64,000 nucleotides of DNA, from assembly GCA_964428015.1 (NCBI GenBank), contig CAYRWR010000009.1, positions 1 through 64,000 of the forward strand, in the 5' to 3' direction. The DNA is from CAYRWR01 sp964428015 (GTDB lineage Bacteria > Spirochaetota > Brevinematia > Brevinematales > CAYRWR01). Position 1 is the stretch's first letter. Every line of letters begins with the position of its first letter. The notes beneath the pieces were generated by a model that was given only the letters and a program-made list of their open reading frames with translations, did not search any database and had not been told where the DNA came from. Positions 25,214 to 34,230 of the stretch are shown here, one piece after another. Position numbers and translations under genes: made by a program.

Positions 25214-26191
25214 TTAGTTAGGATTTGAACCGGAAGCTTTCTGACGTTTGATTTCCTGTTCTCTCAAGTAAAGCTGTTCACCGATGGTTTTCAGTTCCTG
25301 GTTTTTCTTATCCAGTCTGATTTCAGACAGGATACCCCAGGCCTTTTCATCATCGATATCCAGTTCTTCACGAACTATGGCACGGTCAAAATTAACCTTG
25401 ATATCTTTGAAATAAATCACAAAGTCTCCACCAGGATTGATTTCAGGTTTGTAAACCACATAAGAATCAAATCTGATGTAAGGGAAACTCTTAGGATAAA
25501 GAGGCAGTCTCTGCAGTACTCTATCTCTTACATCATCAGCATAGTTAGGATTCATCCATACCAGCTTTCTCCATCCATCATAATAGGTAGCACCCATAAA
25601 GTATTCCTGCATGAGATCTTCACGATTTACAATACGGATACCAACCTGATGGGGATAATTCAGTCCATAGACCCAGGCAGAGATACTTTTAATCTGACCA
25701 ACATTCACTAATACACCAGTCTGAGAATTATCAGCATCATCTGACTTTTCAGGGTTGACATCATCACCATTGTCGTAGTAAACATAAAAGTCAAAGGGAG
25801 GGCGGATAATGGCCCATGACAGGTAACTCCAATTGGGGAAATGTACCCGAACACCTAACACATCACCAAACTTCTTACTGGGCACCTTTTTTGTGAAAGA
25901 CTTGATATTGTTTTCCACAGTGTTTGCAGAAGAGGTCAGTATAACCATCCACTGATCCAGTTTCCAGTGATCAGGGGTAAAGGAAACCGTAGGATATCCG
26001 TACTGAGAAAAATCCAGTTCGGGATTATCTTTAATTACCTGATCATGAATCTCTTTATCTTTCTGAACGATTTCTCCCATTTTCTGTTCAAAAGTGGGGA
26101 AATTGATCAGAGTGCGTTCGATAGAAGAGAACCCCCGGGAACTAAGAAGGACCAAAATGGCCACGAAAATACCAGCAAATCCTTTTTTCAT
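25214..26191 (-). CDS. flaA: Flagellar filament outer-layer protein FlaA
   Basis: 325 residues with a cleavable signal peptide (MKKGFAGIFVAILVLLSSRGFSS). FlaA is the sheath protein around the FlaB core of spirochaete periplasmic flagella. Family features seen are the beta-rich galactose-binding-like body (VRVHFPNWSYLSWAIIRPPFDFY, VKSISAWVYGLNYPHQVGIRI-type strands, YYDGWRKLVWMNPNY) and the partly charged C-terminal helix. It has its own promoter and is not in a flagellar operon. Its presence is the best taxonomic marker in the window. Confidence 0.95.
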   Translation of the reverse strand: MKKGFAGIFVAILVLLSSRGFSSIERTLINFPTFEQKMGEIVQKDKEIHDQVIKDNPELDFSQYGYPTVSFTPDHWKLDQWMVILTSSANTVENNIKSFTKKVPSKKFGDVLGVRVHFPNWSYLSWAIIRPPFDFYVYYDNGDDVNPEKSDDADNSQTGVLVNVGQIKSISAWVYGLNYPHQVGIRIVNREDLMQEYFMGATYYDGWRKLVWMNPNYADDVRDRVLQRLPLYPKSFPYIRFDSYVVYKPEINPGGDFVIYFKDIKVNFDRAIVREELDIDDEKAWGILSEIRLDKKNQELKTIGEQLYLREQEIKRQKASGSNPN

Positions 26192-26233
26192 CTATCCACT
26201 CCTTGAATAAGATTTAAGCTTGTTTCGACTCTA

Positions 26234-26262
26234 TATTTTGTCATTTTTCCCTGAAAAGTCAA
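26234..26262 (-). promoter_or_regulatory. flaA: flaA promoter region
   Basis: On the minus strand TTGACT at 26257-26262 is followed after 17 bases by an AT-rich -10 region (AAAATA at 26234-26239, with AATATA two bases further). No TAAA-N15-GCCGATAA-like sigma-28 box was seen. Confidence 0.5.
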
Positions 26263-26293
26263 GCATTTTCTGAAAATATTTTCATTAAATGCT
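26262..26293. promoter_or_regulatory. Nested 32-base palindrome at the flaA -35 box
   Basis: AGCATTT, two bases, the perfect palindrome TGAAAATATTTTCA, two bases, AAATGCT. Only the dinucleotide pairs break the symmetry. It touches the -35 box of flaA on its upstream side, so it may bind a regulator of flaA; as RNA it would form a long hairpin, but without a good T-run. Confidence 0.55.
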
Positions 26294-26301
26294 AAAGCCC
26301 C

Positions 26302-26346
26302 ACGGAAAAATTCCGATACAATCACCTCTTAACTATCGTCGTCCGT
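26302..26346 (-). ncRNA. Possible structured element between GerMN gene and flaA
   Basis: In the minus-strand sense ACGGA (26342-26346) can pair with TCCGT (26302-26306), and inside it CGATA with TATCG around a 15-base loop. An alternative hairpin CGGAA/TTCCG overlaps. It occupies most of the 191-base gap 26192-26382 but lies upstream of the flaA promoter, so it would be on the GerMN transcript. No known riboswitch class is recognised. Confidence 0.3.
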
Positions 26347-26382
26347 AAGCCAGAAGTTTAATCTTTTTTAAAAAAAATATTT

Positions 26383-26886
26383 TTACCTTTTTATTTTTAT
26401 GGGATAATATAATTGCCAATCCGCTATCTGTAACTTAACTTTGTCATTATTTTCTCTAATGTAGAGAGACTTTACTTTGGTATTTTCTTTTAAAGTCTTT
26501 ACTATCCCTTTAAATAACCAGGTGACTTCATCAAAATGCTGCATGGCATAGAGATAAAATCCGGGTTTGAAATTAATAATCATCAGGACTTCTTTATTAC
26601 CCTGAATTCTTTTTATATCCTGCACCAGGTCTTCATTCACCGGATAAAGCAGTTTGTAATTAATGGGACCCAAAAGGTACTCTGTTATCAATTTTTCTTC
26701 AAAATTCCCAGATTCTGGTTTTATGGTAATCACTCTCTTTTCTGGCTTTAATCCGCTTCTTCTCAGATCCGGGTAATAAAACCTGACTACCCGGTTATCT
26801 TTGTTTTTGATGAGATTGATAGTCAGAGGAATACTTATCGCTGCTAAAAGTAAAATCAGAAATACAACTATAGTCTTTTTGTTCAC
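26383..26886 (-). CDS. Membrane-anchored GerMN-like domain protein
   Basis: 167 residues. One N-terminal membrane anchor (about 5-25), then a GerMN-like domain: VVRFYYPDLRR, LKPEKRVITIKPE, KLITEYLLGP. GerMN domains occur in spore GerM and in envelope lipoproteins next to amidases in non-spore-formers. It overlaps the end of the amidase gene by four bases (ATGA), matching that association, and probably acts with it at the peptidoglycan. Confidence 0.72.
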   Translation of the reverse strand: MNKKTIVVFLILLLAAISIPLTINLIKNKDNRVVRFYYPDLRRSGLKPEKRVITIKPESGNFEEKLITEYLLGPINYKLLYPVNEDLVQDIKRIQGNKEVLMIINFKPGFYLYAMQHFDEVTWLFKGIVKTLKENTKVKSLYIRENNDKVKLQIADWQLYYPIKIKR

Positions 26887-28112
26887 TGACTGAATCCTTT
26901 TGTTTTATTGTATTCGCGTATATATTTTTTTAAACCCAGGTATAACCCTTTGGCTATCTTTTTTTGATAATCCACACTACCTAGTTTCTTACCCTCAGCA
27001 GGATGTGATAAAAAACCTACCTCCACTAATATCGAGGGTACACTATTATACTTTAAAACATAAAAATTCGCCTTTTTTAAGCCTCTTTTTTTTGCGCCAC
27101 AATATCCGGCTAATTCATTAAATATCGTCTTTGCCAGAATAGAAGATTCAGTCTGCAGCCCATCTTTAATCATAGCTGCTATAATCTGAAAAAGGGCATC
27201 TGTTTTTTTAATATCCGATGCATGAAAGCCTTCATTTTCCATCATTTCCACCTGCAATGCCTGGTCATCACTGGCTTTTTCTCCCAAAGAGAACACCTCA
27301 ATACCTTCCGCTTTTGAAGAAAGTGACATGTTTCCATGAATTGAAATAAATAAAGGGTTATATTTTTTTGCCTTGGACCCGGCAAACTGGGTACGGTCTT
27401 CCAGTGTAACAAAGATATCTTTATTGCGAGTTGCAAACACACTGTATTCTTTATCTGCTTTTAAGAAATCACTGAGATATTTGGAGATATTATATACCAC
27501 TTCTTTCTCTTTTATACCATTTTTCCCGATAGCTCCGGGATCCTTGCCGCCATGTCCGGCATCGATAATTATTGCGTTCAAAGGTACAAAACCCTCTACT
27601 GGATGGGTATTGACAGCAGGATCATCCTTTTTAGTAACCTGTTTAACTTTTAATGTTTGTACAGTATTATTAGTTTTTTTACTTGTCGTTGTATTATCTT
27701 TGGTTACCTGTGGATCTTTGCTCGAGGTTTGTTGCTGATGAATCCACTGCTCCTGTACATTTGTACTACTTTTTACTTCATTTTTTACCGGCTTGTTGGA
27801 ATCTATTTTCAATAATTTCAGTAACATATCCCGGTATGCCTGATCCATTTCCCACTGACCGTTTTTATCTCTTCGCAGTCCCTGCTGCATGAAATATACC
27901 TGTCCTTCACAGGAGATGTACGGCATAGTGAGAAAAAGTTTAATCTGACGATCTTGAGAGGTTACCAGTATATAATTTAATTGTATACTTTCCTGGTAAA
28001 GACATTTTTGTGTCTGACAGAATTTGCTGACTGGTTCAAAAATAGTATCCGAGCTAAAACCATGGGAAAAGCATACTAGAGAAATGATCAGTGCAAAAAG
28101 CCGTTTAGGCAT
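26883..28112 (-). CDS. N-acetylmuramoyl-L-alanine amidase (Amidase_3)
   Basis: 409 residues with a signal peptide (MPKRLFALIISLVCFSHGFS), a lysine/threonine-rich linker (about 120-175), and a C-terminal Amidase_3 domain. Zinc and catalytic residues are visible: IIIDAGHGGKDPGAIG with the first His, EKEVVYNI with the Glu, LFISIHGN with the second His, and SILVEVGFLSHPAEG with the catalytic Glu. It cleaves the amide bond between MurNAc and the stem peptide in the periplasm. It overlaps coaX upstream by eight bases and the GerMN gene downstream by four. Confidence 0.93.
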   Translation of the reverse strand: MPKRLFALIISLVCFSHGFSSDTIFEPVSKFCQTQKCLYQESIQLNYILVTSQDRQIKLFLTMPYISCEGQVYFMQQGLRRDKNGQWEMDQAYRDMLLKLLKIDSNKPVKNEVKSSTNVQEQWIHQQQTSSKDPQVTKDNTTTSKKTNNTVQTLKVKQVTKKDDPAVNTHPVEGFVPLNAIIIDAGHGGKDPGAIGKNGIKEKEVVYNISKYLSDFLKADKEYSVFATRNKDIFVTLEDRTQFAGSKAKKYNPLFISIHGNMSLSSKAEGIEVFSLGEKASDDQALQVEMMENEGFHASDIKKTDALFQIIAAMIKDGLQTESSILAKTIFNELAGYCGAKKRGLKKANFYVLKYNSVPSILVEVGFLSHPAEGKKLGSVDYQKKIAKGLYLGLKKYIREYNKTKGFSQ

Positions 28113-28878
28113 TTTGATCCATCCAGATATGATATAATCCTTTCAGAGTGAGGTGACGATCCAGCACATCTATCGAATGGGATGTTTGCTGAATGAGTTC
28201 TGATAGGCCCCCAGTGGCTATAACCTTGTAATCAGACCAATTCAGTTCCTTGGCAATACGCTCATTGAGTTCATCCATCATAGCCCCGGTACCATGCAGG
28301 ATGCCTGACCTTATCCCGTCTATGGTGTTTTTAGCCACTACTGGGGGTATGACTCCCAAATCAATGTGAGGCAGCTTGGAGGCTTTATCTCCCAGACTCT
28401 GCAACGATGTCATTATTCCAGGTACGATAACACCCCCTTCATAGGCACCGCTAGCACTTACAATATCAAAGGTAGTAGCTGTCCCAAAGTCAACTATGAT
28501 AAGATTCTTCCCGGGATAATCTATCACACCTGCATAGGCATTTACTATCCTGTCAGCACCGATTTCATTGGGAAAATCATAATGTATCTCTATGGGGACA
28601 TTATCTTTTTTGACCAGTAAAGCGTTTAAAGAATAATATTTTTCAAACAAATGGATAAAGGGATAGTTTAACTGGGGTACCACTGAGCAAAGAGAAACAC
28701 CTGTCAGATCTTGAGGATCGATTTTATTTAATGAGAGTAATGTGTGAAAATTCAGAGCCAGGCCGTCAGTTGTTTCCAGTTTATCTGTATAGATATTAGC
28801 ATAGCTTTTTAGATTCCCTGCTCTATCATACCAGCCAAAACTTATATTTGTATTACCTATATCTATACAGGTGATCAT
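28105..28878 (-). CDS. coaX: Type III pantothenate kinase
   Basis: 257 residues. CoaX phosphorylates pantothenate as the first step to coenzyme A. The ASKHA fold is shown by CIDIGNTNISFGWYD (phosphate 1), EIGADRIVNAYAGV, IIVDFGTATTFDIV (phosphate 2) and GGVIVPGIMTS. ATG 28878 is chosen because AGGAG stands five bases before it; the earlier ATG at 28896 lies inside gpsA. It begins eight bases after the gpsA stop. Confidence 0.94.
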   Translation of the reverse strand: MITCIDIGNTNISFGWYDRAGNLKSYANIYTDKLETTDGLALNFHTLLSLNKIDPQDLTGVSLCSVVPQLNYPFIHLFEKYYSLNALLVKKDNVPIEIHYDFPNEIGADRIVNAYAGVIDYPGKNLIIVDFGTATTFDIVSASGAYEGGVIVPGIMTSLQSLGDKASKLPHIDLGVIPPVVAKNTIDGIRSGILHGTGAMMDELNERIAKELNWSDYKVIATGGLSELIQQTSHSIDVLDRHLTLKGLYHIWMDQNA

Positions 28879-28886
28879 ATTGTCTC

Positions 28887-29885
28887 CTATTCCCATTCAT
28901 TTCTCAAAGGGCGGTCCATGAGTCCCTGCAGCACTTCCAGGGCTGACTTGCCCTGATACAATACTTCATATACTGCCTGACTAATAGGTAATTCCTGGCC
29001 GAATTCTTTCTGGAGCAGTACAGCTGATTTTACCGTTTCTGCGCCTTCTGCGACCATACGGGTTGAGGCATTGTATTCAGCCAGGCTCATTCCATGACTC
29101 AATGCTTCACCCAATCGGCCATTGCGGCTATGATGAGACATGCAGGTTACAATAAGGTCTCCTATTCCAGCCAACCCGGCAAAGGTTTCAGGTTGGGCTC
29201 CCATGGACAAACCTATCCTGCGTATCTCTGCCAATCCTCTGGTGATCAGCATGGCCATGGTATTATCCCCAAATCCCAGCCCTCTCAGCATACCGGCAGC
29301 CACTGCTATCACGTTCTTTAAGGCTCCGGCTATCTGCACTCCCCTGCTATCGCTGTTTGTATAGAGGCGAAAGCGGCTGTTAGACAGGGCAGCCTGAACT
29401 GTTTCTGCGGCATCCTGATTGGAGGATGCAACCACAACTGAACTGGGTATATCACGAGCTACTTCTTCAGCATGGCTGGGGCCGGAAAGCACACAGATAT
29501 TATCGGAAAAACTGAAGCTATCTTTTATGATTTCTGTCATTAGAGTATGGCCAGGGTATTCAAAACCTTTGGTGGCAGATACCAGTATTTGATCGGATTT
29601 TATCAATCCTTCAAATCCTCGCACCACTTTTCTGAAAAAGGCAGACGGGCTTACAAATATGAGTATATCTCCGGATGCAGCCAGCTCTTTATCGTTGGTG
29701 ATTTCCAGGGAATCTGGAAGGGATATACCCGGAAGATAGTAGATATTTTCTTTTTTTTCTCTGAAAAGCTTAGTCTCTTCTTCTGAATAACTCCATAATA
29801 CCACCGGATGTGACTTGAGTGCCTGCAACGCCAGAGCAGTTCCCCAGCCTCCGGCACCAATGATAGATATTTTTAAATTTTTCAC
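28887..29885 (-). CDS. gpsA: Glycerol-3-phosphate dehydrogenase [NAD(P)+]
   Basis: 332 residues. GpsA reduces dihydroxyacetone phosphate to sn-glycerol-3-phosphate for phospholipids. The Rossmann motif IIGAGGWGTALA, SATKGFE, LSGPSHAEEVA, the catalytic-lysine region GALKNVIAVAAG and LAGIGDLIVTC are all present. It lies between capA-like and coaX genes with short gaps and no own promoter visible. Confidence 0.96.
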   Translation of the reverse strand: MKNLKISIIGAGGWGTALALQALKSHPVVLWSYSEEETKLFREKKENIYYLPGISLPDSLEITNDKELAASGDILIFVSPSAFFRKVVRGFEGLIKSDQILVSATKGFEYPGHTLMTEIIKDSFSFSDNICVLSGPSHAEEVARDIPSSVVVASSNQDAAETVQAALSNSRFRLYTNSDSRGVQIAGALKNVIAVAAGMLRGLGFGDNTMAMLITRGLAEIRRIGLSMGAQPETFAGLAGIGDLIVTCMSHHSRNGRLGEALSHGMSLAEYNASTRMVAEGAETVKSAVLLQKEFGQELPISQAVYEVLYQGKSALEVLQGLMDRPLRNEWE

Positions 29886-29895
29886 TTATAACTAC

Positions 29896-30963
29896 CTATT
29901 TCGCTACAGGCAGAACAATGCCTTCAGCATTAATACTCAAGGCTGTATGGGGGAAATCTTCCTGGGTCATCTTTCGCATGTAGTGTATGGTATTTTTTTG
30001 GGGGTCATATTGCGGTATTCCACGGTATGAACCTTCTGCAGTCTGTATAAGAGGCAGAATCTTTGCCTGTTTTAAAGTGCCGTCCAGATTTAGTTCCACG
30101 GATAGTACCAGGGTATATTTTCTGACCCCTGAGGTATTAAACATGTGATAGGTAGCAAAATTTCCCAGACTATAGGCTATAAGCCTGCCTTTATAAAGCT
30201 CCATAGCCCTGGTTAGATGGGGACCGTGCCCTATTACCAGGTCCGCACCGGCGTCAATGGCCATATGGGTAAACTTAACCAGGTTGCCCCGGGGGTTACC
30301 ATATAGGTCCTCCATTTTGTTTTCCACATGAATGGCTTTATTGCCTTCTGAACCACCATGAAAAGTAACTATCAGAATGTCATTGGAGGCTTTAACATTT
30401 TGCAAAAATATCTGGCTTTCTTTTAAATTAAGTATATTGTTGAATTGATTATTCCAGCCAAAACCTACCATAGCCACCTTTTTACCATTAATAATCTGTA
30501 CCACCACTTCCCCTTTATTACCAATGGCTTTGATGCCAGCAGCCTGAAGATAGCTGCGCGTATCTGAATAGCCCTTGGAACCAAAGTCCATGGCATGATT
30601 ATTGGCGGTAGTCACAATAGTGAATCCGGCTTTTTTTAAATATTTTATATAATCAGGGGGCATTCTGAAGGCAAAGGAGCGTCCAGAAGAGACATTTTTG
30701 GTAGATTTGTCATACAATGTGACTGCACCTTCCAGATTCCCTAATACTATATCAGGTTCTCCATTGGTGATATATTGTTCCACAGACTGAAAAATTGCTG
30801 CACCATCCTGGGGCGGAAGATGTTTTTCGGGATACAGTGTCCCCATCATGATATCGCCCATAGCATTTATGGTGATAGTCTGCTTTTCCACAGCCTGAGC
30901 ACGGCTGCATCGGCATAAAAGTACCACTGCAGAGAAAAATATGATTGCACATAATTTTTTCAT
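29896..30963 (-). CDS. CapA-family metallophosphatase-like exported protein
   Basis: 355 residues with an N-terminal signal that could be a lipoprotein type (VVLLCRCS). The CapA/PgsA-like calcineurin fold shows NAMGDIMMGT, VLGNLEGAVT, TTANNHAMDFG, VTFHGGSEG and VIGHGPHLTRAMELYKGRLIAYSLGNF, which hold the metal ligands. CapA proteins serve poly-gamma-glutamate or capsule systems, but the capBC ligase genes are not here, so the role may be a general phosphoesterase. 17 bases downstream of gatB. Confidence 0.85.
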   Translation of the reverse strand: MKKLCAIIFFSAVVLLCRCSRAQAVEKQTITINAMGDIMMGTLYPEKHLPPQDGAAIFQSVEQYITNGEPDIVLGNLEGAVTLYDKSTKNVSSGRSFAFRMPPDYIKYLKKAGFTIVTTANNHAMDFGSKGYSDTRSYLQAAGIKAIGNKGEVVVQIINGKKVAMVGFGWNNQFNNILNLKESQIFLQNVKASNDILIVTFHGGSEGNKAIHVENKMEDLYGNPRGNLVKFTHMAIDAGADLVIGHGPHLTRAMELYKGRLIAYSLGNFATYHMFNTSGVRKYTLVLSVELNLDGTLKQAKILPLIQTAEGSYRGIPQYDPQKNTIHYMRKMTQEDFPHTALSINAEGIVLPVAK

Positions 30964-30980
30964 GTATGTTCCCGTCTGGT

Positions 30981-32420
30981 TCAGCCCAGCATTTTTCGGA
31001 GTATTTCATTGACAGCTCCCGGATTACCCTGTCCCCGGGTAGCTTTCATCACCTGGCCTACAAAAAAGCCCAGTAATTTTGTCTCTCCTTTTTTGTACCT
31101 CTCCACTTCAACCGGATTGGCCTCCAGGACCTGTTTTACAGCTTTTTCCAGCTCTCCACTGTCACTGACCTGCTGCAGGCCTTTTGATTTTACAATTTCC
31201 TGGGCGGTTTGTCCGCTTTCCAACATATACCCGTAGACTTCCTTGGCGATTTTTCCGGAAATCGTACCTTCTTCGATTAAATTGATTAAACCTGCCAGGT
31301 GTTGCGGTGTCATTTTACGGGAGTATTCATCTATGGAAATATTCATCTGATTCAAAGAACCCAGGACTTCACCCATGACCCAGTTTGCCGCTTTTTTTAC
31401 TTCTGCTTTCAGTTGAGGAAGCACAGCTTCAAAATAATCAGCCAGTTCTTTTTCTTCAGTGAGGGTCAACGCGTCCTGAGAAGAGAGCCCATACTGTTTC
31501 TGAAATCGCAGGAATTTTTCCCGGGGTAATTCAGGTAATGCTCCACGGGCTGATTCTATTTCCTCGCTAGTCACTTTAATAGGGGGCAGGTCAGGTTCAG
31601 GAAAATATCTGTAATCATTCGCTTCTTCTTTCCCTCTCATGGGAAATGTTTTTCCCTGGTCTACATCAAACAGACGTGTTTCCTGTACTATCTTTTCACC
31701 ATTGTCTGTAGCATAAATCTGGCGTTGAATCTCATAATTGATAGCTTTCCGTACTCCATTGAAACTATTCATGTTCTTGATTTCGACCCTTGTTCCCAGC
31801 TTTTCTTGTCCTACCGGTCGGATACTGACATTGGCGTCACAGCGCAGACTACCTTCTTCCATATTGACGTCGCTAACGCCCACATATTTCATGCTTTTTT
31901 TAAGAGTACTGAGATAGGCATAGGCTTCATCGGCAGAGCGCATATCAGGTTCACTCACTATTTCCAGTAGAGGGGTACCGGCACGATTGAGGTCAACCAG
32001 ACTGTAGGGATTTCCTTCCGAATGTACCAGTTTGCCGGCATCCTCTTCCATATGAGCGCGTGTGATGCCTATACGCTTCACAGAACCGTCCTCCAGGTCA
32101 ATATCAATATAACCTCCCTCAACTATAGGAAAGTCAAATTGAGAAACCTGATAACCTTTAGGCAGATCAGGATAAAAATAGTTCTTGCGGTCAAATTTTG
32201 AATATTGTGAAATTTTTCCATGAAGAGCCAATCCGGCGCGGATAGATTTACTCAGTACTTCTTTATTAAGTACCGGAAGTACGCCAGGCTGCCCCATACA
32301 AACCGGGCAGACATGTGAGTTAGGACTCGCTCCAAACTCTGTCGAACAATTGCAGAAAATCTTGGTGCGGGTATTCAGCTGGACATGCACTTCCAGCCCG
32401 ATGACTGCTTCGTATTCCAC
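30981..32420 (-). CDS. gatB: Asp-tRNA(Asn)/Glu-tRNA(Gln) amidotransferase subunit B
   Basis: 479 residues. GatB binds mischarged Glu-tRNA(Gln) or Asp-tRNA(Asn) in the GatCAB complex. Signatures are AVIGLEVHVQL, PKGYQVSQFDFPI, EEDAGKLVH, VDLNRAGTPLLEIVSEPD and the C-terminal YqeY-like tail ending GNPGAVNEILRKML. The start is GTG 32420 after AGGAG. gatA and gatC are elsewhere. It leads the run capA-gpsA-coaX-amidase-GerMN. Confidence 0.96.
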   Translation of the reverse strand: MEYEAVIGLEVHVQLNTRTKIFCNCSTEFGASPNSHVCPVCMGQPGVLPVLNKEVLSKSIRAGLALHGKISQYSKFDRKNYFYPDLPKGYQVSQFDFPIVEGGYIDIDLEDGSVKRIGITRAHMEEDAGKLVHSEGNPYSLVDLNRAGTPLLEIVSEPDMRSADEAYAYLSTLKKSMKYVGVSDVNMEEGSLRCDANVSIRPVGQEKLGTRVEIKNMNSFNGVRKAINYEIQRQIYATDNGEKIVQETRLFDVDQGKTFPMRGKEEANDYRYFPEPDLPPIKVTSEEIESARGALPELPREKFLRFQKQYGLSSQDALTLTEEKELADYFEAVLPQLKAEVKKAANWVMGEVLGSLNQMNISIDEYSRKMTPQHLAGLINLIEEGTISGKIAKEVYGYMLESGQTAQEIVKSKGLQQVSDSGELEKAVKQVLEANPVEVERYKKGETKLLGFFVGQVMKATRGQGNPGAVNEILRKMLG

Positions 32421-32448
32421 TGGCTGTCTCCTGAGGTTATTGAGGCAT

Positions 32449-32478
32449 ATTATAGCATGAATCAGGAAAAAATGGCAA
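32449..32478 (-). promoter_or_regulatory. gatB operon promoter
   Basis: On the minus strand TTGCCA (32473-32478), an 18-base spacer ending in TGC, then TATAAT (32449-32454): a perfect extended -10. Confidence 0.8.
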
Positions 32479-32522
32479 AGGGATGCTTTTTCAAAATGTC
32501 ATATTGTAATTCTTAGTCACTA

Positions 32523-32543
32523 AAAAAATAAACCTTTTTATTT
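32523..32543 (-). terminator. Weak AT-only terminator after the FMN-binding gene
   Basis: In the minus sense AAATAAA-AAGG-TTTATTT followed by Ts. The stem has no G:C pairs, so its strength is doubtful. Confidence 0.35.
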
Positions 32544-32546
32544 AGC

Positions 32547-33089
32547 TTACTTGAGGAAGTCCAAAACCTCTGGATAAATTTTATTAAGTCTCCATATTGA
32601 CGAAGCTAGACCTTTGACAGAAAAGGTGGAGCCACTTATTCCATCAATATCTCTACCCGGTAATAAACGGCTACTTTTATCCTTGCCTGTAAATTGTTTA
32701 ATCCAATCAGGACGGTTCAGTTTTTGTTTATGCGGGGATGGATCATCAAAAACTCTCACTTTTACTATTTTTCCTGATAAGGAATAAAGAACCGCCACTG
32801 TAAATTGCTCAGTTTTACCCATGGCTTTATCAATTAGTATATAACCGACTTTTTTACCGTCAAGTTTAATAAAACTTCCAAAAATCTTGTCAGATAAAAA
32901 TTGTTCTCGTCCACTATTCTTAATTTCAATTTTCCAGTCTGATTTTAACGGTATACTCTGCAATATAAATTCCGCATTATTAAACACTTCATGCACAAAA
33001 TCAAAGATTTCCTTACTTTTTTCATCAAGCGGGAAAAGTGTTTTAAAACTCAAAATTGTAAATAGAAATAAAAAAAATAAAAACTTCAT
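32547..33089 (-). CDS. Exported FMN-binding domain protein
   Basis: 180 residues from ATG 33089, which has AGGA six bases upstream; the earlier start at 33116 would overlap the barrel gene. A signal peptide (MKFLFFLFLFTILSFKTLFP) is followed by an FMN_bind domain of the RnfG/NqrC type. DGISGSTFSVKGL corresponds to the D-SGAT-S motif in which the Thr is covalently flavinylated. It would act in electron transfer on the outer face of the cytoplasmic membrane. It follows an outer-membrane barrel gene by 10 bases, so a joint redox or transport role is possible. Confidence 0.75.
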   Translation of the reverse strand: MKFLFFLFLFTILSFKTLFPLDEKSKEIFDFVHEVFNNAEFILQSIPLKSDWKIEIKNSGREQFLSDKIFGSFIKLDGKKVGYILIDKAMGKTEQFTVAVLYSLSGKIVKVRVFDDPSPHKQKLNRPDWIKQFTGKDKSSRLLPGRDIDGISGSTFSVKGLASSIWRLNKIYPEVLDFLK

Positions 33090-33099
33090 GTCATGTCCT

Positions 33100-34188
33100 T
33101 TAGATTTGATAACCAAATCCTAAATTCAAAAAATGAGTGCTATTTTGAGAAAATGAATCATGCGTTTTTTGAGAATAGTCCAGTTTAATTGATATTTGGT
33201 GTATGGGCAAAAAGGAAATTCCAGCCATCCATCTTCGTGAATTTTGGCCATAATTTGCCCCACTCCATGATTTCCACGCAGTATCAGTTTCTTCCCAGCG
33301 TAAAAATGGAATTAATGAAGCATCCCATCCAAACAAAAATCCCAGGTCATATCCAAGTTCAATATAATATCCAAAACTGGACTGAAGATCAATAACTGCT
33401 TGATTCCCGTAATAAATATATCCAATTTCCAGAGCAGTCCATATTCCATGAGATTTATACTGTAAATGTGATTCTGTTATATAGACAGGAAAATTGATAT
33501 CATTTCCTAGGTTATTGGTAACATAGGAATTATTATAAGATGCGGAAAGTCCGAATTTTAAACCCGTAACACCTGTAAAATCCAAAGCAGCATTATATAA
33601 AAATTTATAGCCATTTTTGGAGAATCCTTTAAAACCTTCTCCCCTGGCATCTCTGATACCTTGTGTTATGCTGACTCCAGAGCCATCAAGCCCTTCCAGA
33701 ATGACCAGAGAATATTCAAACCCACCCAAAATACCATAAATCGATAATCCGTTTCCAAACCAAGTCAGAGGGAGAATATCATGAGTATAATCAGGACGTT
33801 CTACTGATAAAAAAGTGGGGGGTTCATGAGTTAAATTGTACAAACCAACCCGGGGCAAAATGACTCCTACCTGAAAGATTAGGGCCGGGGAGTAGATATA
33901 TTGAATAAAGGCCTGCTCCAACTCCAGGGCACCTTTTCCTTCATCTACAATATTGTGCTCCAGTTCTAATTCAGACTGAAAACTCCAATTTTCACTAAAG
34001 TTGTACCCTAAAAATAGTACAAACCTATGAAAATCTAAAGTACTTTGGAGTCTGCTACTTTCTGAAAAAGCCAAATTATAGTGTAATTCACCATAACCTC
34101 CTATATTCACATGTTCAACAGAAGAAGAAAAAGTCCAGGTAACGGTTGTTGATATCAAAACACCCAATATTAAGATTTTCTTATACAT
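33100..34188 (-). CDS. Outer-membrane beta-barrel (porin-like) protein
   Basis: 362 residues from ATG 34188, which has GAGGTG upstream; a longer frame through the Ns is an artefact. After a signal peptide (MYKKILILGVLISTTVTWTFSS) the body alternates polar and aromatic residues in strands, begins NIGGYGELHYNL and ends with Phe-rich FLNLGFGYQI, typical of barrels of the phosphate-selective porin O/P kind. Substrate unknown. It leads an operon with the FMN-binding protein. Confidence 0.78.
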   Translation of the reverse strand: MYKKILILGVLISTTVTWTFSSSVEHVNIGGYGELHYNLAFSESSRLQSTLDFHRFVLFLGYNFSENWSFQSELELEHNIVDEGKGALELEQAFIQYIYSPALIFQVGVILPRVGLYNLTHEPPTFLSVERPDYTHDILPLTWFGNGLSIYGILGGFEYSLVILEGLDGSGVSITQGIRDARGEGFKGFSKNGYKFLYNAALDFTGVTGLKFGLSASYNNSYVTNNLGNDINFPVYITESHLQYKSHGIWTALEIGYIYYGNQAVIDLQSSFGYYIELGYDLGFLFGWDASLIPFLRWEETDTAWKSWSGANYGQNSRRWMAGISFLPIHQISIKLDYSQKTHDSFSQNSTHFLNLGFGYQI

Positions 34189-34220
34189 TTTACTCACCTC
34201 ATAATGTTTTATATGTATAT

Positions 34221-34230
34221 NNNNNNNNNN
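34221..34230. other. Assembly gap (10 N)
   Basis: Ten Ns, a scaffold-join convention rather than a measured length. The flanks may be separated by an unknown distance, and the barrel-gene promoter is not visible because of it. Confidence 0.98.

Noticed and set aside
25214..26191. Sigma-28 control of flaA
   Set aside because: No TAAA-N15-GCCGATAA-like sequence was found upstream; a TTGACT-type box was seen instead.
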